From a virus, in IMG/VR virus record IMGVR_UViG_3300027911_000056, positions 1-27,869 of that record: DNA of 27,869 nucleotides. One strand, written 5' to 3'. Below the pieces are notes generated by a model. That model had not been told where the DNA came from. It worked only from the letters and a program-made list of their open reading frames with translations, and did no database searches. Positions 1 to 5,305 of this stretch are shown in pieces (the first letter of the stretch is position 1; every line of letters starts with the position of its first letter). Position numbers and translations under genes: made by a program.

Positions 1-172
1 TGTAGTTTCTACTACAACGCCCCCATCAATCCATTTTCATTTCAAAGTCCTTTCTACTGAGAGGCAGGAGGGGAAGAAGGAAACGTCAGCGTGCAACGCT
101 TTTAGTCTCCTTGACTCTTACGGAACGCTAAGCGAGTGCGTTCTCCCCCTTCCACCTCCCAGCTATCGGGTT
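1..172. other. Non-coding left edge with several small inverted repeats
   Basis: I see no supportable gene in this stretch. It holds a palindrome at the very edge (TGTAGT/ACTACA arms, 1-6 and 11-16), a compact hairpin at 88-100 (AGCGT/ACGCT) followed by TTTT on the plus strand, and a 6-bp hairpin at 123-143 (GAACGC/GCGTTC). A purine-rich run lies at about 58-83. It is downstream of the minus-strand gene cluster, so the hairpins could help end that transcript or belong to a regulatory region that continues beyond the window. No clean rho-independent terminator faces the minus strand. Confidence 0.4.
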
Positions 173-340
173 TCAATTTCCTCTAGGTTTAGCTGGATTG
201 TTTCCCTTATTCTTGCAACTAAGGCATCTCAGTAACCAATTAGACGTGCGCGGTATCTTGTAATTCTTTTGAAACCAACCATCGCCTATTCCTACAGGCT
301 TGGCGCACATAAAACATATTCCTTTATATCTGTTTCTCAT
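173..340 (-). CDS. Small zinc-finger protein, 55 aa
   Basis: A 55-residue frame opens at ATG 340 and closes with TGA at 173. It carries two CxxC pairs, C9-x2-C12 and C39-x2-C42, spaced as in small phage zinc-ribbon proteins; the segment around CFMCAKPVGIGDGWF and RCLSCKNKG is typical of such folds. The likely role is nucleic-acid or protein binding through one structural zinc, but the exact function is unknown. An AAGGA lies about 13 bases before the start, which is too far to be a good ribosome site. It is the last gene of the leftward cluster inside the window. The two CxxC pairs are seen directly; the zinc-binding role is inferred. Confidence 0.6.
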   Translation of the reverse strand: MRNRYKGICFMCAKPVGIGDGWFQKNYKIPRTSNWLLRCLSCKNKGNNPAKPRGN

Positions 341-405
341 GTTTCTTTGGGTTTCCTTTCCCCATTGGATTCTCCTAAATTGTGGTTTAGGGGAATCTGT
401 GGAGG

Positions 406-666
406 TTAGAAGGCTAGTGATAAGTTCCTCGGATTTTGATGAAACACTATCGGCTCTTTCCTTTTCAATCTGTACTGGACTACATGCGGCCCTTTTCCAT
501 CTATCTGCACATACCTCTGTTCCAATTCATTGTCCATCTCTCTCATTCGTCTTTCAATGTTGCTTTCCTTTTTCTTTAAGACTCCTCCAACTTCACGGGC
601 CAGCTCGCCGCCGAAAACCCAATCGCGGCCAATGAGAGCTTTTACTATGGTTTGAGGAATGGTCAT
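406..666 (-). CDS. Winged-helix-like DNA-binding protein, 86 aa
   Basis: The 86-aa product starts at ATG 666, nine bases after the stop of the SSB-like gene, so the two are probably co-transcribed. Residues 1-50 look helical and rich in charged residues (KKKESNIERRMREMDNEL), and residues 51-68 contain a Gly-Pro turn followed by HVVQYRLKR. That order resembles helix-turn-helix plus wing of small phage winged-helix proteins. This would fit a transcription regulator or a replication accessory factor, but no specific family is recognised. There is no Shine-Dalgarno site before the start. Confidence 0.55.
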   Translation of the reverse strand: MTIPQTIVKALIGRDWVFGGELAREVGGVLKKKESNIERRMREMDNELEQRYVQIDGKGPHVVQYRLKRKEPIVFHQNPRNLSLAF

Positions 667-675
667 TGGAGTGGA

Positions 676-1332
676 TCAAAAAGGAATGGAATCTGCGTCT
701 ACCTCGTCAGGATACTTGATAGTATTCACATCGAAATTATCTACTTCACTCTGTGCTTTTCCCCTCTTCATCATAAGCATTTGATACTCTGCCGAAGTCT
801 TCATTTTCTCTTTAAGGAAGTCAGGGAGCTTATCAAAACGTACTTCATCGAAGTTAGCATAATTCATTATCTCTGTTGCATTCACCTGTTTAGGCACTTC
901 CATTCCTTTCATCATCGGCTGTGCTCCCATGATCTTCGCATATGTGTCTCCTTTTGAACTTTTCTTATGAACGATAGACATAAGGAACGGTTTACCAAGC
1001 AGAGTTTCAATATCGAAGGCGTATGCTTCATCATCGTGTAGGTTTACTCCAATGATACCCTCGACAAACTTTCTCAAATTAGCCTTTGGCCCCATTGAGA
1101 AGGTGAACTCCTTTGAAATCACCCGTGGCTTTGGCCCTTCCTCTGGCTTAAACACTCGTGTCTCATTTGGAAGCTCAAAGGTCAGGTAAATCTTAGCCAT
1201 GTTCTTCTTTTCACCTTTGTACTCCTCTGGTACGGTTCCAATCTGCAAAATCTTGTACATGATTGCTACATGGGTTCCTGCTGGAATCGGCTCAATCTTT
1301 GTTCGTTCTGGTGTTGGTGCTGTTGTTGCCAT
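676..1332 (-). CDS. SSB-like phage replication/recombination protein, 218 aa
   Basis: The product most resembles phage-type single-stranded DNA-binding proteins. The N-terminus (residues about 12-80) opens with IEPIPAGTHVAIMYKILQIG and alternates beta-strand-like segments, consistent with an OB fold. A region of unclear fold follows, and the protein ends in YPDEVDADSIPF, which matches the acidic tip ending in Ile-Pro-Phe that bacterial SSBs use to dock partner proteins. It should coat single-stranded DNA during phage replication and recruit host or phage enzymes, in keeping with the nearby RusA-like resolvase. The start at 1332 is preceded by an AAC-rich leader (CAACAACA) rather than a Shine-Dalgarno site. 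The acidic tip is seen directly; the OB fold is inferred from sequence character. Confidence 0.7.
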   Translation of the reverse strand: MATTAPTPERTKIEPIPAGTHVAIMYKILQIGTVPEEYKGEKKNMAKIYLTFELPNETRVFKPEEGPKPRVISKEFTFSMGPKANLRKFVEGIIGVNLHDDEAYAFDIETLLGKPFLMSIVHKKSSKGDTYAKIMGAQPMMKGMEVPKQVNATEIMNYANFDEVRFDKLPDFLKEKMKTSAEYQMLMMKRGKAQSEVDNFDVNTIKYPDEVDADSIPF

Positions 1333-1352
1333 TGTTGTTGTGTTAGTTGTTA

Positions 1353-2108
<756 letters not shown>

Positions 2109-2128
2109 GATAGTTGTTATAGTTTTTA

Positions 2129-2371
2129 TTATTCCTTCGGCCCCTCTCCTTCGTCATATCCTCCTAGGTAATCCACATCAAGCCCGTCTGCCATATTCTC
2201 CAAGAGCCGTGCTGTCCGTTCGCTCGGCGTCGCTGTCATCTTCACTAGCTTGTTGAATACGATTGCCCTGCTGTTGTTCACGGAAGCTGGTGGAAACTGC
2301 TTCATAAAGAAGTAGCCGCTGTCGTCAAAATTATTCCTCTCGTTCTCTATTGCTGTTTTCATCTTTGCCAT
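2129..2371 (-). CDS. Hypothetical acidic protein, 80 aa
   Basis: The frame runs from ATG 2371 to a TAA at 2129, 20 bases before the start of the Ala-rich gene. The product has no motif I recognise; its C-terminus is acidic (MADGLDVDYLGGYDEGEGPKE) and there is no membrane segment or cysteine pair. It belongs to the compact leftward early cluster and has the AAC-rich leader CAACAACTACC before its ATG. Its position in a packed operon and its absence of overlap with other convincing frames support it being real. Confidence 0.6.
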   Translation of the reverse strand: MAKMKTAIENERNNFDDSGYFFMKQFPPASVNNSRAIVFNKLVKMTATPSERTARLLENMADGLDVDYLGGYDEGEGPKE

Positions 2372-2383
2372 GGTAGTTGTTGT

Positions 2384-2479
2384 TTAGTTGCTAGTGTCGT
2401 CGTTGCTCCAATCTGATGGAAAGCCTAGCCCTGTGCTTTCTCCTTCATTATCGTAGCCAGGAGGTATGTTGCTATTCAT
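2384..2479 (-). CDS. Very small acidic protein, 31 aa
   Basis: A 31-codon frame begins at ATG 2479 inside the end of the preceding gene (8-base overlap) and stops at TAA 2384, 12 bases before the next gene. The peptide is acidic, Gly- and Asn-rich (starts MNSNIPPGYDNEGESTGLGF). No family is recognised. The overlapping arrangement, which would allow translational coupling, and the lack of any other gene in this gap are the only support, so it remains tentative. Confidence 0.4.
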   Translation of the reverse strand: MNSNIPPGYDNEGESTGLGFPSDWSNDDTSN

Positions 2480-2585
2480 GGTTTTGAATCTTATTGTTCT
2501 CAATCTCTTCTAGTAAAGCTTCGCCTGCTGTTTGCTCTCTCCAGATAGGCTGTCCTTCCCAATTGCCCGTGATTATCTTTTTCAT
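2472..2585 (-). CDS. Very small hypothetical protein, 37 aa
   Basis: The frame starts at ATG 2585, which overlaps the TGA of the upstream membrane-protein gene in an ATGA arrangement, and ends with TAG at 2472. The peptide (start MKKIITGNWEGQPIWREQTA) ends in a charged helix-like segment, LLEEIENNKI. ATGA overlap at its start and an 8-base overlap at its end place it in a chain of coupled tiny genes, which is the main support. Function unknown. Confidence 0.5.
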   Translation of the reverse strand: MKKIITGNWEGQPIWREQTAGEALLEEIENNKIQNHE

Positions 2586-2770
2586 TTGATTATTGAATTA
2601 AGGTAAGGCTGTACGATCACTGAATCACAGTAGAGGCCGATGACTACCAGCGTTATCGCTACGACGTAAATCCAATCAGCTACCTTGCCCCAGTTCACAC
2701 GCTTCACGCGTCGCAAGTCGTTTACAGAAGCAGTGTAAATCTCGTTACCATCAAGAATCATTTTTTTCAT
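2582..2770 (-). CDS. Single-pass membrane protein, 62 aa
   Basis: The chosen start is ATG 2770 (MKKMILDGNEIYTAS); the frame is open 15 codons further, but that extension has no leader and begins in the regulatory region. Residues about 31-50 form one hydrophobic stretch (WIYVVAITLVVIGLYC) preceded by a basic segment (RRVKRVNWGK), so the N-terminus should be cytoplasmic. The role could be a small host-membrane effector, or a holin-like protein, though a single membrane segment is weak evidence for the latter. It is the first gene after the promoter candidate at 2904-2931, with a leader of about 127 nt, and its stop overlaps the next ATG (ATGA). Confidence 0.6.
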   Translation of the reverse strand: MKKMILDGNEIYTASVNDLRRVKRVNWGKVADWIYVVAITLVVIGLYCDSVIVQPYLNSIIK

Positions 2771-2822
2771 AGTTGTATTTTTAGTTGCAATAATTGATAT
2801 AGATTTTCGGCACACATAAGCC

Positions 2823-2835
2823 TTCGACTGTCGAA
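2823..2835. promoter_or_regulatory. Perfect palindrome, possible operator (TTCGAC-T-GTCGAA)
   Basis: Two 6-bp arms flank a single central base. The site lies in the untranslated leader between the promoter candidate at 2904-2931 and the gene starting at 2770. Such short, exactly symmetric sites are typical of dimeric repressors. The protein that binds is not identifiable here. Confidence 0.4.
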
Positions 2836-2874
2836 CCTAGAAGCACTACCTTCACCGGCCGTTGTCAAAAACTT

Positions 2875-2914
2875 GGGTGTACCTGCAATCGCTTACAAGT
2901 ACCAGTATACACCC
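2875..2914. repeat. Inverted repeat spanning the -10 and start of transcription
   Basis: Arms GGGTGTA (2875-2881) and TACACCC (2908-2914) are exact complements separated by 26 bases. The right arm overlaps both the -10 box and the edge of the operator-like palindrome. It could be a second operator or fold at the 5' end of the minus-strand transcript. Confidence 0.4.
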
Positions 2915-2931
2915 TACCGTTAGGGAGTCAA
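2904..2931 (-). promoter_or_regulatory. Sigma70-like early promoter with palindrome filling the spacer
   Basis: On the minus strand the -35 is TTGACT (2931-2926) and the -10 is TATACT (2909-2904), 16 bases apart. The spacer is almost entirely the palindrome CCCTAACGGTAGGG (2925-2912, arms CCCTA/TAGGG). A repressor bound there would block polymerase. A TTATCCACA box lies six bases upstream of the -35. It would drive the cluster starting at 2770. Confidence 0.6.
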
Positions 2932-3087
2932 GCCAGATGTGGATAACTCCTTTTTCTTCTTTTTTGCCTCATTTCCCTTCTGGGACATTTCCTTCATAAA
3001 AGCTATATACTTAGCCCCCATTACATATTTTCGTTTCTCTGCACTTTTCATTCCGAGTGAAACTGCCGCTTGGTCTTTTTCTTTCAT
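2920..3087 (-). CDS. Small basic protein, 55 aa
   Basis: A 55-codon frame from ATG 3087 to TAA 2920. The product (start MKEKDQAAVSLGMKSAEKRK) is strongly basic with a run of lysines near the end (EAKKKKKELST) and is predicted largely helical; nucleic-acid binding is plausible but no family is recognised. It is flanked on both sides by promoter candidates carrying the same 14-base operator-like motif, and its stop codon lies inside the second copy. That placement raises the possibility that it, or a partner, controls its own expression. If the upstream promoter is used, the mRNA would start at or next to its ATG. Confidence 0.5.
   Translation of the reverse strand: MKEKDQAAVSLGMKSAEKRKYVMGAKYIAFMKEMSQKGNEAKKKKKELSTSGLTP
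2938..2946 (-). promoter_or_regulatory. DnaA-box-like site TTATCCACA
   Basis: An exact match to the consensus bacterial DnaA box on the minus strand, six bases upstream of the -35 of the promoter at 2904-2931. It overlaps the end of the small basic-protein gene. A 9-mer can occur by chance, but a second exact copy at 5039-5047 is also next to a promoter. Confidence 0.4.
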
Positions 3088-3093
3088 AAATGT

Positions 3094-3122
3094 ATCTTAC
3101 CCTAGCGTTAGGCTTTAGGCAA
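3094..3122 (-). promoter_or_regulatory. Weak sigma70-like promoter with second copy of the operator-like motif
   Basis: Minus-strand TTGCCT (3122-3117), 17-base spacer, TAAGAT (3099-3094). The spacer contains CCTAACGCTAGGGT (3112-3099), sharing 13 of 14 positions with the motif at 2924-2911 and placed the same way against the -10. Both hexamers are poor matches alone; the shared motif and spacing are what support the call. The predicted transcription start coincides with the ATG at 3087. Confidence 0.45.
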
Positions 3123-3444
3123 ATGCATCTATTTTAAAACAGATAAACTCTTGGCCCTTCTCCACATCAACCTTCTCTACATTCCATTTATAAATCTTTT
3201 TGTCATTAAACCCATAGTGATCGGCGAGGCAATCCTGAAACGCCTTAATTAGATTATCCCCGTCTGACTCTTTAGAAGAGACACCGAAGGTATAAGACAC
3301 CTGCAATTTCCCTTCTGGTATCTGAATACCTTTAGGCAGCAAATAGAAAAGCTCCTTCTTAAACGAGAACAATTCGGGAGTTGAAAACCTTCGGCCTTGA
3401 TAGGCTCTGTTTATCGAAAGGGCTTTGACTGCGATTCTGTTCAT
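3115..3444 (-). CDS. rusA: RusA-like Holliday junction resolvase, 109 aa
   Basis: The product matches the RusA family of phage crossover-junction endonucleases in length and motif layout. These homodimers cleave four-way DNA junctions to resolve recombination and replication intermediates before packaging. The acidic metal-binding residues are visible as D61 and D63 in SDGDNLIKAFQDCL, with K67 and D71, and D81 in GFNDKKI, matching the D-x-D-N-x-x-K and later N-D-x motifs of the family. The start at 3444 overlaps the stop of the upstream 45-aa gene as ATGA, implying coupled translation. The family assignment rests on the motif pattern; the activity is inferred from it. Confidence 0.85.
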   Translation of the reverse strand: MNRIAVKALSINRAYQGRRFSTPELFSFKKELFYLLPKGIQIPEGKLQVSYTFGVSSKESDGDNLIKAFQDCLADHYGFNDKKIYKWNVEKVDVEKGQEFICFKIDAFA

Positions 3445-3578
3445 TTTATTTCAAAGCTTTCGATTATTGCCTTACGAAAAAGATTTGTTAGTTCATTGAT
3501 AGGGCAAATCCTTTCAAACTCTGTCATTTTCCTATCAAGAAATGCCTGCTTCTTATCCTTTAGTTTTGCTTCAGTCAT
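3441..3578 (-). CDS. Small charged protein, 45 aa
   Basis: The frame opens at ATG 3578 and its TGA overlaps the rusA-like start codon (ATGA). The peptide (MTEAKLKDKKQAFLDRKMTE...) is highly charged and helical in character, with one cysteine and no recognisable motif. It fills the gap between two convincing genes and is linked to the resolvase by the four-base overlap. Function is unknown; a regulator or partner of the resolvase is possible only by position. Confidence 0.55.
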   Translation of the reverse strand: MTEAKLKDKKQAFLDRKMTEFERICPINELTNLFRKAIIESFEIK

Positions 3579-3590
3579 ATTATTTCAAAA

Positions 3591-3764
3591 TTAACACCAA
3601 ACACAATCATCTTGGTAACAAGGTATATTTCCGTGCCAATGCGGTTGTTTCCCAAAATAGTTAGGTCTTTCGTAAGGAGACAAATCTTTTTTAACTATAA
3701 CTTCTAACCAAGCTATTCTTTTTTCCAAAGCCATGATTTTATCTTCTAGTTTTTCCTTTTTCAT
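3591..3764 (-). CDS. Coiled-coil protein with Cys/His C-terminus, 57 aa
   Basis: The selected start is ATG 3764, just after the stop of the upstream gene at 3766; a longer frame from a TTG would overlap that gene by 32 bases. Residues 1-30 form a heptad-like charged helix (KLEDKIMALEKRIAWLEVIV). The C-terminus has HWH, then C-x5-C-x2-C (residues about 43-57), a possible metal site. No family is recognised. It may oligomerise through the helix and bind zinc at the end. Confidence 0.55.
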   Translation of the reverse strand: MKKEKLEDKIMALEKRIAWLEVIVKKDLSPYERPNYFGKQPHWHGNIPCYQDDCVWC

Positions 3765-3765
3765 A

Positions 3766-4086
3766 TTAAAATTGATTCTTAGCAGCTCCTTCTGCAACCC
3801 TGATAAGCGACGAAAGTGCGCTGATAACTTTCTCGATTCTCTTCAGTCTCAGCCGACAAGACATTTCTGTTATTCCCATCTCAGTTGCATCCCACTGCCT
3901 GTCTGCACTCTTATCGCTTTTGCAGTCCTTCCGTATTTCCATCCATATTTGAGGCTTTCTGGTCAATACAGCCTCTAATTGACCTGAAATGAAGGAATAC
4001 TGCCCTGAGAGGGTTACACGCAGCTCTGAGGCCCGTATAGGCCCAACCTGGCCTATCTGTAGTTCCTTTTCTATTTCTTCAAGAAT
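3766..4086 (-). CDS. Hypothetical protein with unclear non-ATG start, up to 106 aa
   Basis: The frame is open from about 4095 to TAA 3766 but has no ATG in its first half. Options are ATT at 4086 (106 aa), TTG at 3966 (66 aa, with AGAGG five bases before it) and ATG at 3942 (58 aa). The upstream part (residues 17-40 of the long form, ASELRVTLSGQYSFISGQLE) looks like genuine protein and continues smoothly into KPQIWMEIRKDCKSDKSADR and a helical C-terminus, so I favour the long form, which overlaps the preceding gene's end by 16 bases. Function unknown. An ATAGGCC/GGCCTAT hairpin lies inside the coding sequence. Confidence 0.5.
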   Translation of the reverse strand: MLEEIEKELQIGQVGPIRASELRVTLSGQYSFISGQLEAVLTRKPQIWMEIRKDCKSDKSADRQWDATEMGITEMSCRLRLKRIEKVISALSSLIRVAEGAAKNQF

Positions 4087-4346
4087 GGTTTTATTTTAAG
4101 TTTACCGAAGAAGTACCTACTGAAGCTTTCTGCTTTCTGACACATGCAGTAGAAATGACTAAGTTCAAATCCTTTTAAGTGTGCCACCTTGATTGCAATT
4201 CCCCTCGCAGTCATTGGCTTATACTTTGTCCCTACTCTCTCACTGTTGATAGCTATGAGCATGTTATTGATGATCTCGTCTCTCTCTGAGCGTATCTTCA
4301 GAGTAGTCTGCGGTTTAAACCTAGTGACATCAAATATTATTTCCAT
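4071..4346 (-). CDS. Hypothetical early phage protein, 91 aa
   Basis: The start chosen is ATG 4346 (MEIIFDVTRFKPQTTLKI), which overlaps the end of the HNH gene by 17 bases; the frame is open further but that would lie inside HNH coding sequence. The sequence RSERDEIINNMLIAINSERVGTKYKPMTARGIAIKVAHLKG resembles small phage proteins found near replication genes, with a helix-turn-helix-like middle. Two cysteines (YCMCQ) and a basic C-terminus (GKLKIKPFLKK) are also present. No function can be assigned with confidence. Confidence 0.6.
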   Translation of the reverse strand: MEIIFDVTRFKPQTTLKIRSERDEIINNMLIAINSERVGTKYKPMTARGIAIKVAHLKGFELSHFYCMCQKAESFSRYFFGKLKIKPFLKK

Positions 4347-4617
4347 TTTCTTTATTAAGATGATTTTCTTCTCTTGCCCGCTTTTGATTGCATTTCCAAC
4401 AAGCAATTACTTTCTCAACGTCTTCACCTTTCTTTCTGTGGAACCTACTAATTAAATGATCGAGTGTAGACATATTCTCAGGTGTCTTCAAACCCTTTAA
4501 ATGAAAGTCTGCCTCAGAGGGATATTCAACAGTCTCAATTCCACACCAGTGGCATCTCTTATCTTTCATCCACATGGCAACTCTCCTTGCTTTTCTATAT
4601 TGTCCTGTAAATGACAT
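4330..4617 (-). CDS. HNH endonuclease, 95 aa
   Basis: A compact beta-beta-alpha-metal nuclease. It has C22-x2-C25 (CHWCG), the catalytic D53-H54 in STLDHLISR, and C73-x2-C76 followed by N77 and a basic helix in ACWKCNQKRAREE. Two CxxC pairs framing the DH motif are typical of small phage HNH proteins, which either nick DNA at packaging sites or act as free-standing homing enzymes. It lies about 690 bases left of the terminase genes but on the other strand, in the early cluster. It is the first gene after the structured region 4650-4993. No Shine-Dalgarno site precedes its ATG. The HNH motif is seen; its biological role is not resolved. Confidence 0.8.
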   Translation of the reverse strand: MSFTGQYRKARRVAMWMKDKRCHWCGIETVEYPSEADFHLKGLKTPENMSTLDHLISRFHRKKGEDVEKVIACWKCNQKRAREENHLNKENGNNI

Positions 4618-4649
4618 TTCTATTGCTACTTATTTACAATCCGTCCCTG

Positions 4650-4767
4650 CTCCAATGAGACCGGGAGGAGCGAAGGTCGTCGGAATATGTGTCGCGTGTG
4701 AATCAGTGTCCCCCTGAGTCTGTTGCTAGGCAGACCTTATAGGGCTTTCCTCATATCCTCATTGGAG
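4650..4767 (-). other. Second structured segment, nested inverted repeats
   Basis: An exact 10-bp inverted repeat, CTCCAATGAG (4650-4659) and CTCATTGGAG (4758-4767), encloses a second pairing (GGAATATG 4682-4689 with CATATCC 4752-4758, one bulged base) and an inner hairpin GTCTG/CAGAC (4718-4722, 4731-4735). The stems nest in order, as expected for a folded RNA. It lies between the promoter at 5001-5029 and the HNH gene, so it would be transcribed leftward. It may be a leader element or a separate RNA. No known family is recognised. Confidence 0.45.
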
Positions 4768-4860
4768 GGTGGGATACACCACCATCTGTGAAGATACGAG
4801 GCACAAGGAGTTATTTATCTGGCAATCTCCTAAAACCAGTTTCAACACGCGAGTTTTAGA

Positions 4861-4993
4861 CACGAAAAAAGGCTTTCGTGAGAGCAAGAGTCTTTTTTAC
4901 GGACTCCCACCCTGGCGAAAACCATTTTTGGTAGAAACTTACTTTTCTAATCTACCAAGGATTCGCTCTCACGGCAAGTCATCGAAGACTTAC
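4861..4993 (-). ncRNA. Candidate structured RNA (branched fold) with its own promoter
   Basis: Read on the minus strand from the start predicted by the promoter at 5001-5029, the RNA opens with hairpin A (4993-4987 with 4980-4974, 7 bp, loop UUCGAU). Directly next to it is a 9-bp stem CGUGAGAGC/GCUCUCACG (4973-4965 with 4885-4877), which encloses hairpin B (UUGGUAGA/UCUACCAA, 4958-4951 with 4935-4928) and hairpin C (GAGUC/GACUC, 4906-4902 with 4892-4888). A last hairpin, CACGAAA/UUUCGUG (4880-4874 with 4867-4861), shares bases 4877-4880 with the closing stem, so the two cannot form together. This could be a free RNA or a switching leader for the HNH operon. No known class is recognised. Confidence 0.55.
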
Positions 4994-5000
4994 AAATAAA

Positions 5001-5029
5001 ATTATATAGAAACAGTACCAACCTGTAAA
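5001..5029 (-). promoter_or_regulatory. Near-consensus sigma70 promoter facing the structured RNA
   Basis: Minus-strand TTTACA (5029-5024), 17-base spacer, TATAAT (5006-5001). The predicted start is at about 4993-4994, exactly where hairpin A of the candidate RNA begins. The promoter sits just beyond the stop of the 68-aa gene. An exact TTATCCACA box is ten bases upstream of the -35. Confidence 0.7.
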
Positions 5030-5032
5030 CAA

Positions 5033-5239
5033 TTACACTGTGGATAAATCCCCTTTATATTTATCGAACACATTTCTACGCTCTTGTCTAGCTTTCTGGG
5101 TAATGACATAACAACATATTCCTTTATAAAGCCCTAGAAATCCAGCTTTGCTATTATAAAAGGCTTTTCTCATCTTTTCTGGCGGGAAATATATTTTCCC
5201 CAACTGCCACTCTTCATACGAGAGTATCATTTTATCCAT
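5033..5239 (-). CDS. Hypothetical protein, 68 aa
   Basis: The frame runs from ATG 5239 to TAA 5033. An AGGA seven bases before the ATG could serve as a ribosome site; the internal ATG three codons later is an alternative. The product has aromatic and basic character (YEEWQLGKIYFPPEKMRKAFYN), a short hydrophobic segment (GLYKGICCYVI) and a basic C-terminal half. No family is recognised. It is the first gene of the leftward cluster, transcribed away from the terminase genes across a 66-bp divergent spacer. Confidence 0.55.
   Translation of the reverse strand: MDKMILSYEEWQLGKIYFPPEKMRKAFYNSKAGFLGLYKGICCYVITQKARQERRNVFDKYKGDLSTV
5039..5047 (-). promoter_or_regulatory. DnaA-box-like site TTATCCACA
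   Basis: Exact consensus match on the minus strand, ten bases upstream of the -35 of the structured-RNA promoter and overlapping the last codons of the 68-aa gene. Same orientation and similar distance to a promoter as the copy at 2938-2946. Confidence 0.4.
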
Positions 5240-5266
5240 GCTTAAATCCTAGCACTAAAGCCTTTA

Positions 5267-5297
5267 TTGACCTGTGTATAACTTTGTGTGATATACT
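5267..5297 (+). promoter_or_regulatory. Late/packaging promoter in the divergent spacer, likely leaderless
   Basis: TTGACC (5267-5272), 19-base spacer, TATACT (5292-5297) with an extended -10 (TGA just before it). The long spacer is compensated by the extended -10. The predicted start is about 5304-5305, only a base or two before the ATG of the small terminase at 5306. A TTATACACA site (5273-5281, minus strand), one base off the DnaA consensus, lies inside the spacer. Confidence 0.55.
5273..5281 (-). promoter_or_regulatory. DnaA-box-like site TTATACACA
   Basis: One mismatch from the TTATCCACA consensus, inside the spacer of the terminase promoter. It is the third such site in the left arm. 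Its significance depends on the other two and is weak alone. Confidence 0.3.
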
Positions 5298-5305
5298 TAT
5301 TTGAA

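Noticed and set aside
1-16. Palindrome TGTAGTTTCTACTACA as a CRISPR repeat fragment or attachment site
   Set aside because: It occurs once, there are no spacers, and no integrase gene is in the window.
300-635. 111-aa plus-strand frame
   Set aside because: It overlaps the wHTH-like gene and the zinc-finger gene on the other strand and has no protein-like motif or plausible start region.
4640-4780. Resemblance of GAGGAAAGCCC to a conserved segment of RNase P RNA
   Set aside because: Only about ten bases match and the other conserved blocks of RNase P RNA are missing.
4769-4999. 76-aa plus-strand frame starting at GTG or nearby
   Set aside because: It lies across the structured region, ends in the promoter on the other strand, has no ribosome site and shows no family character. 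The stems explain the sequence better.
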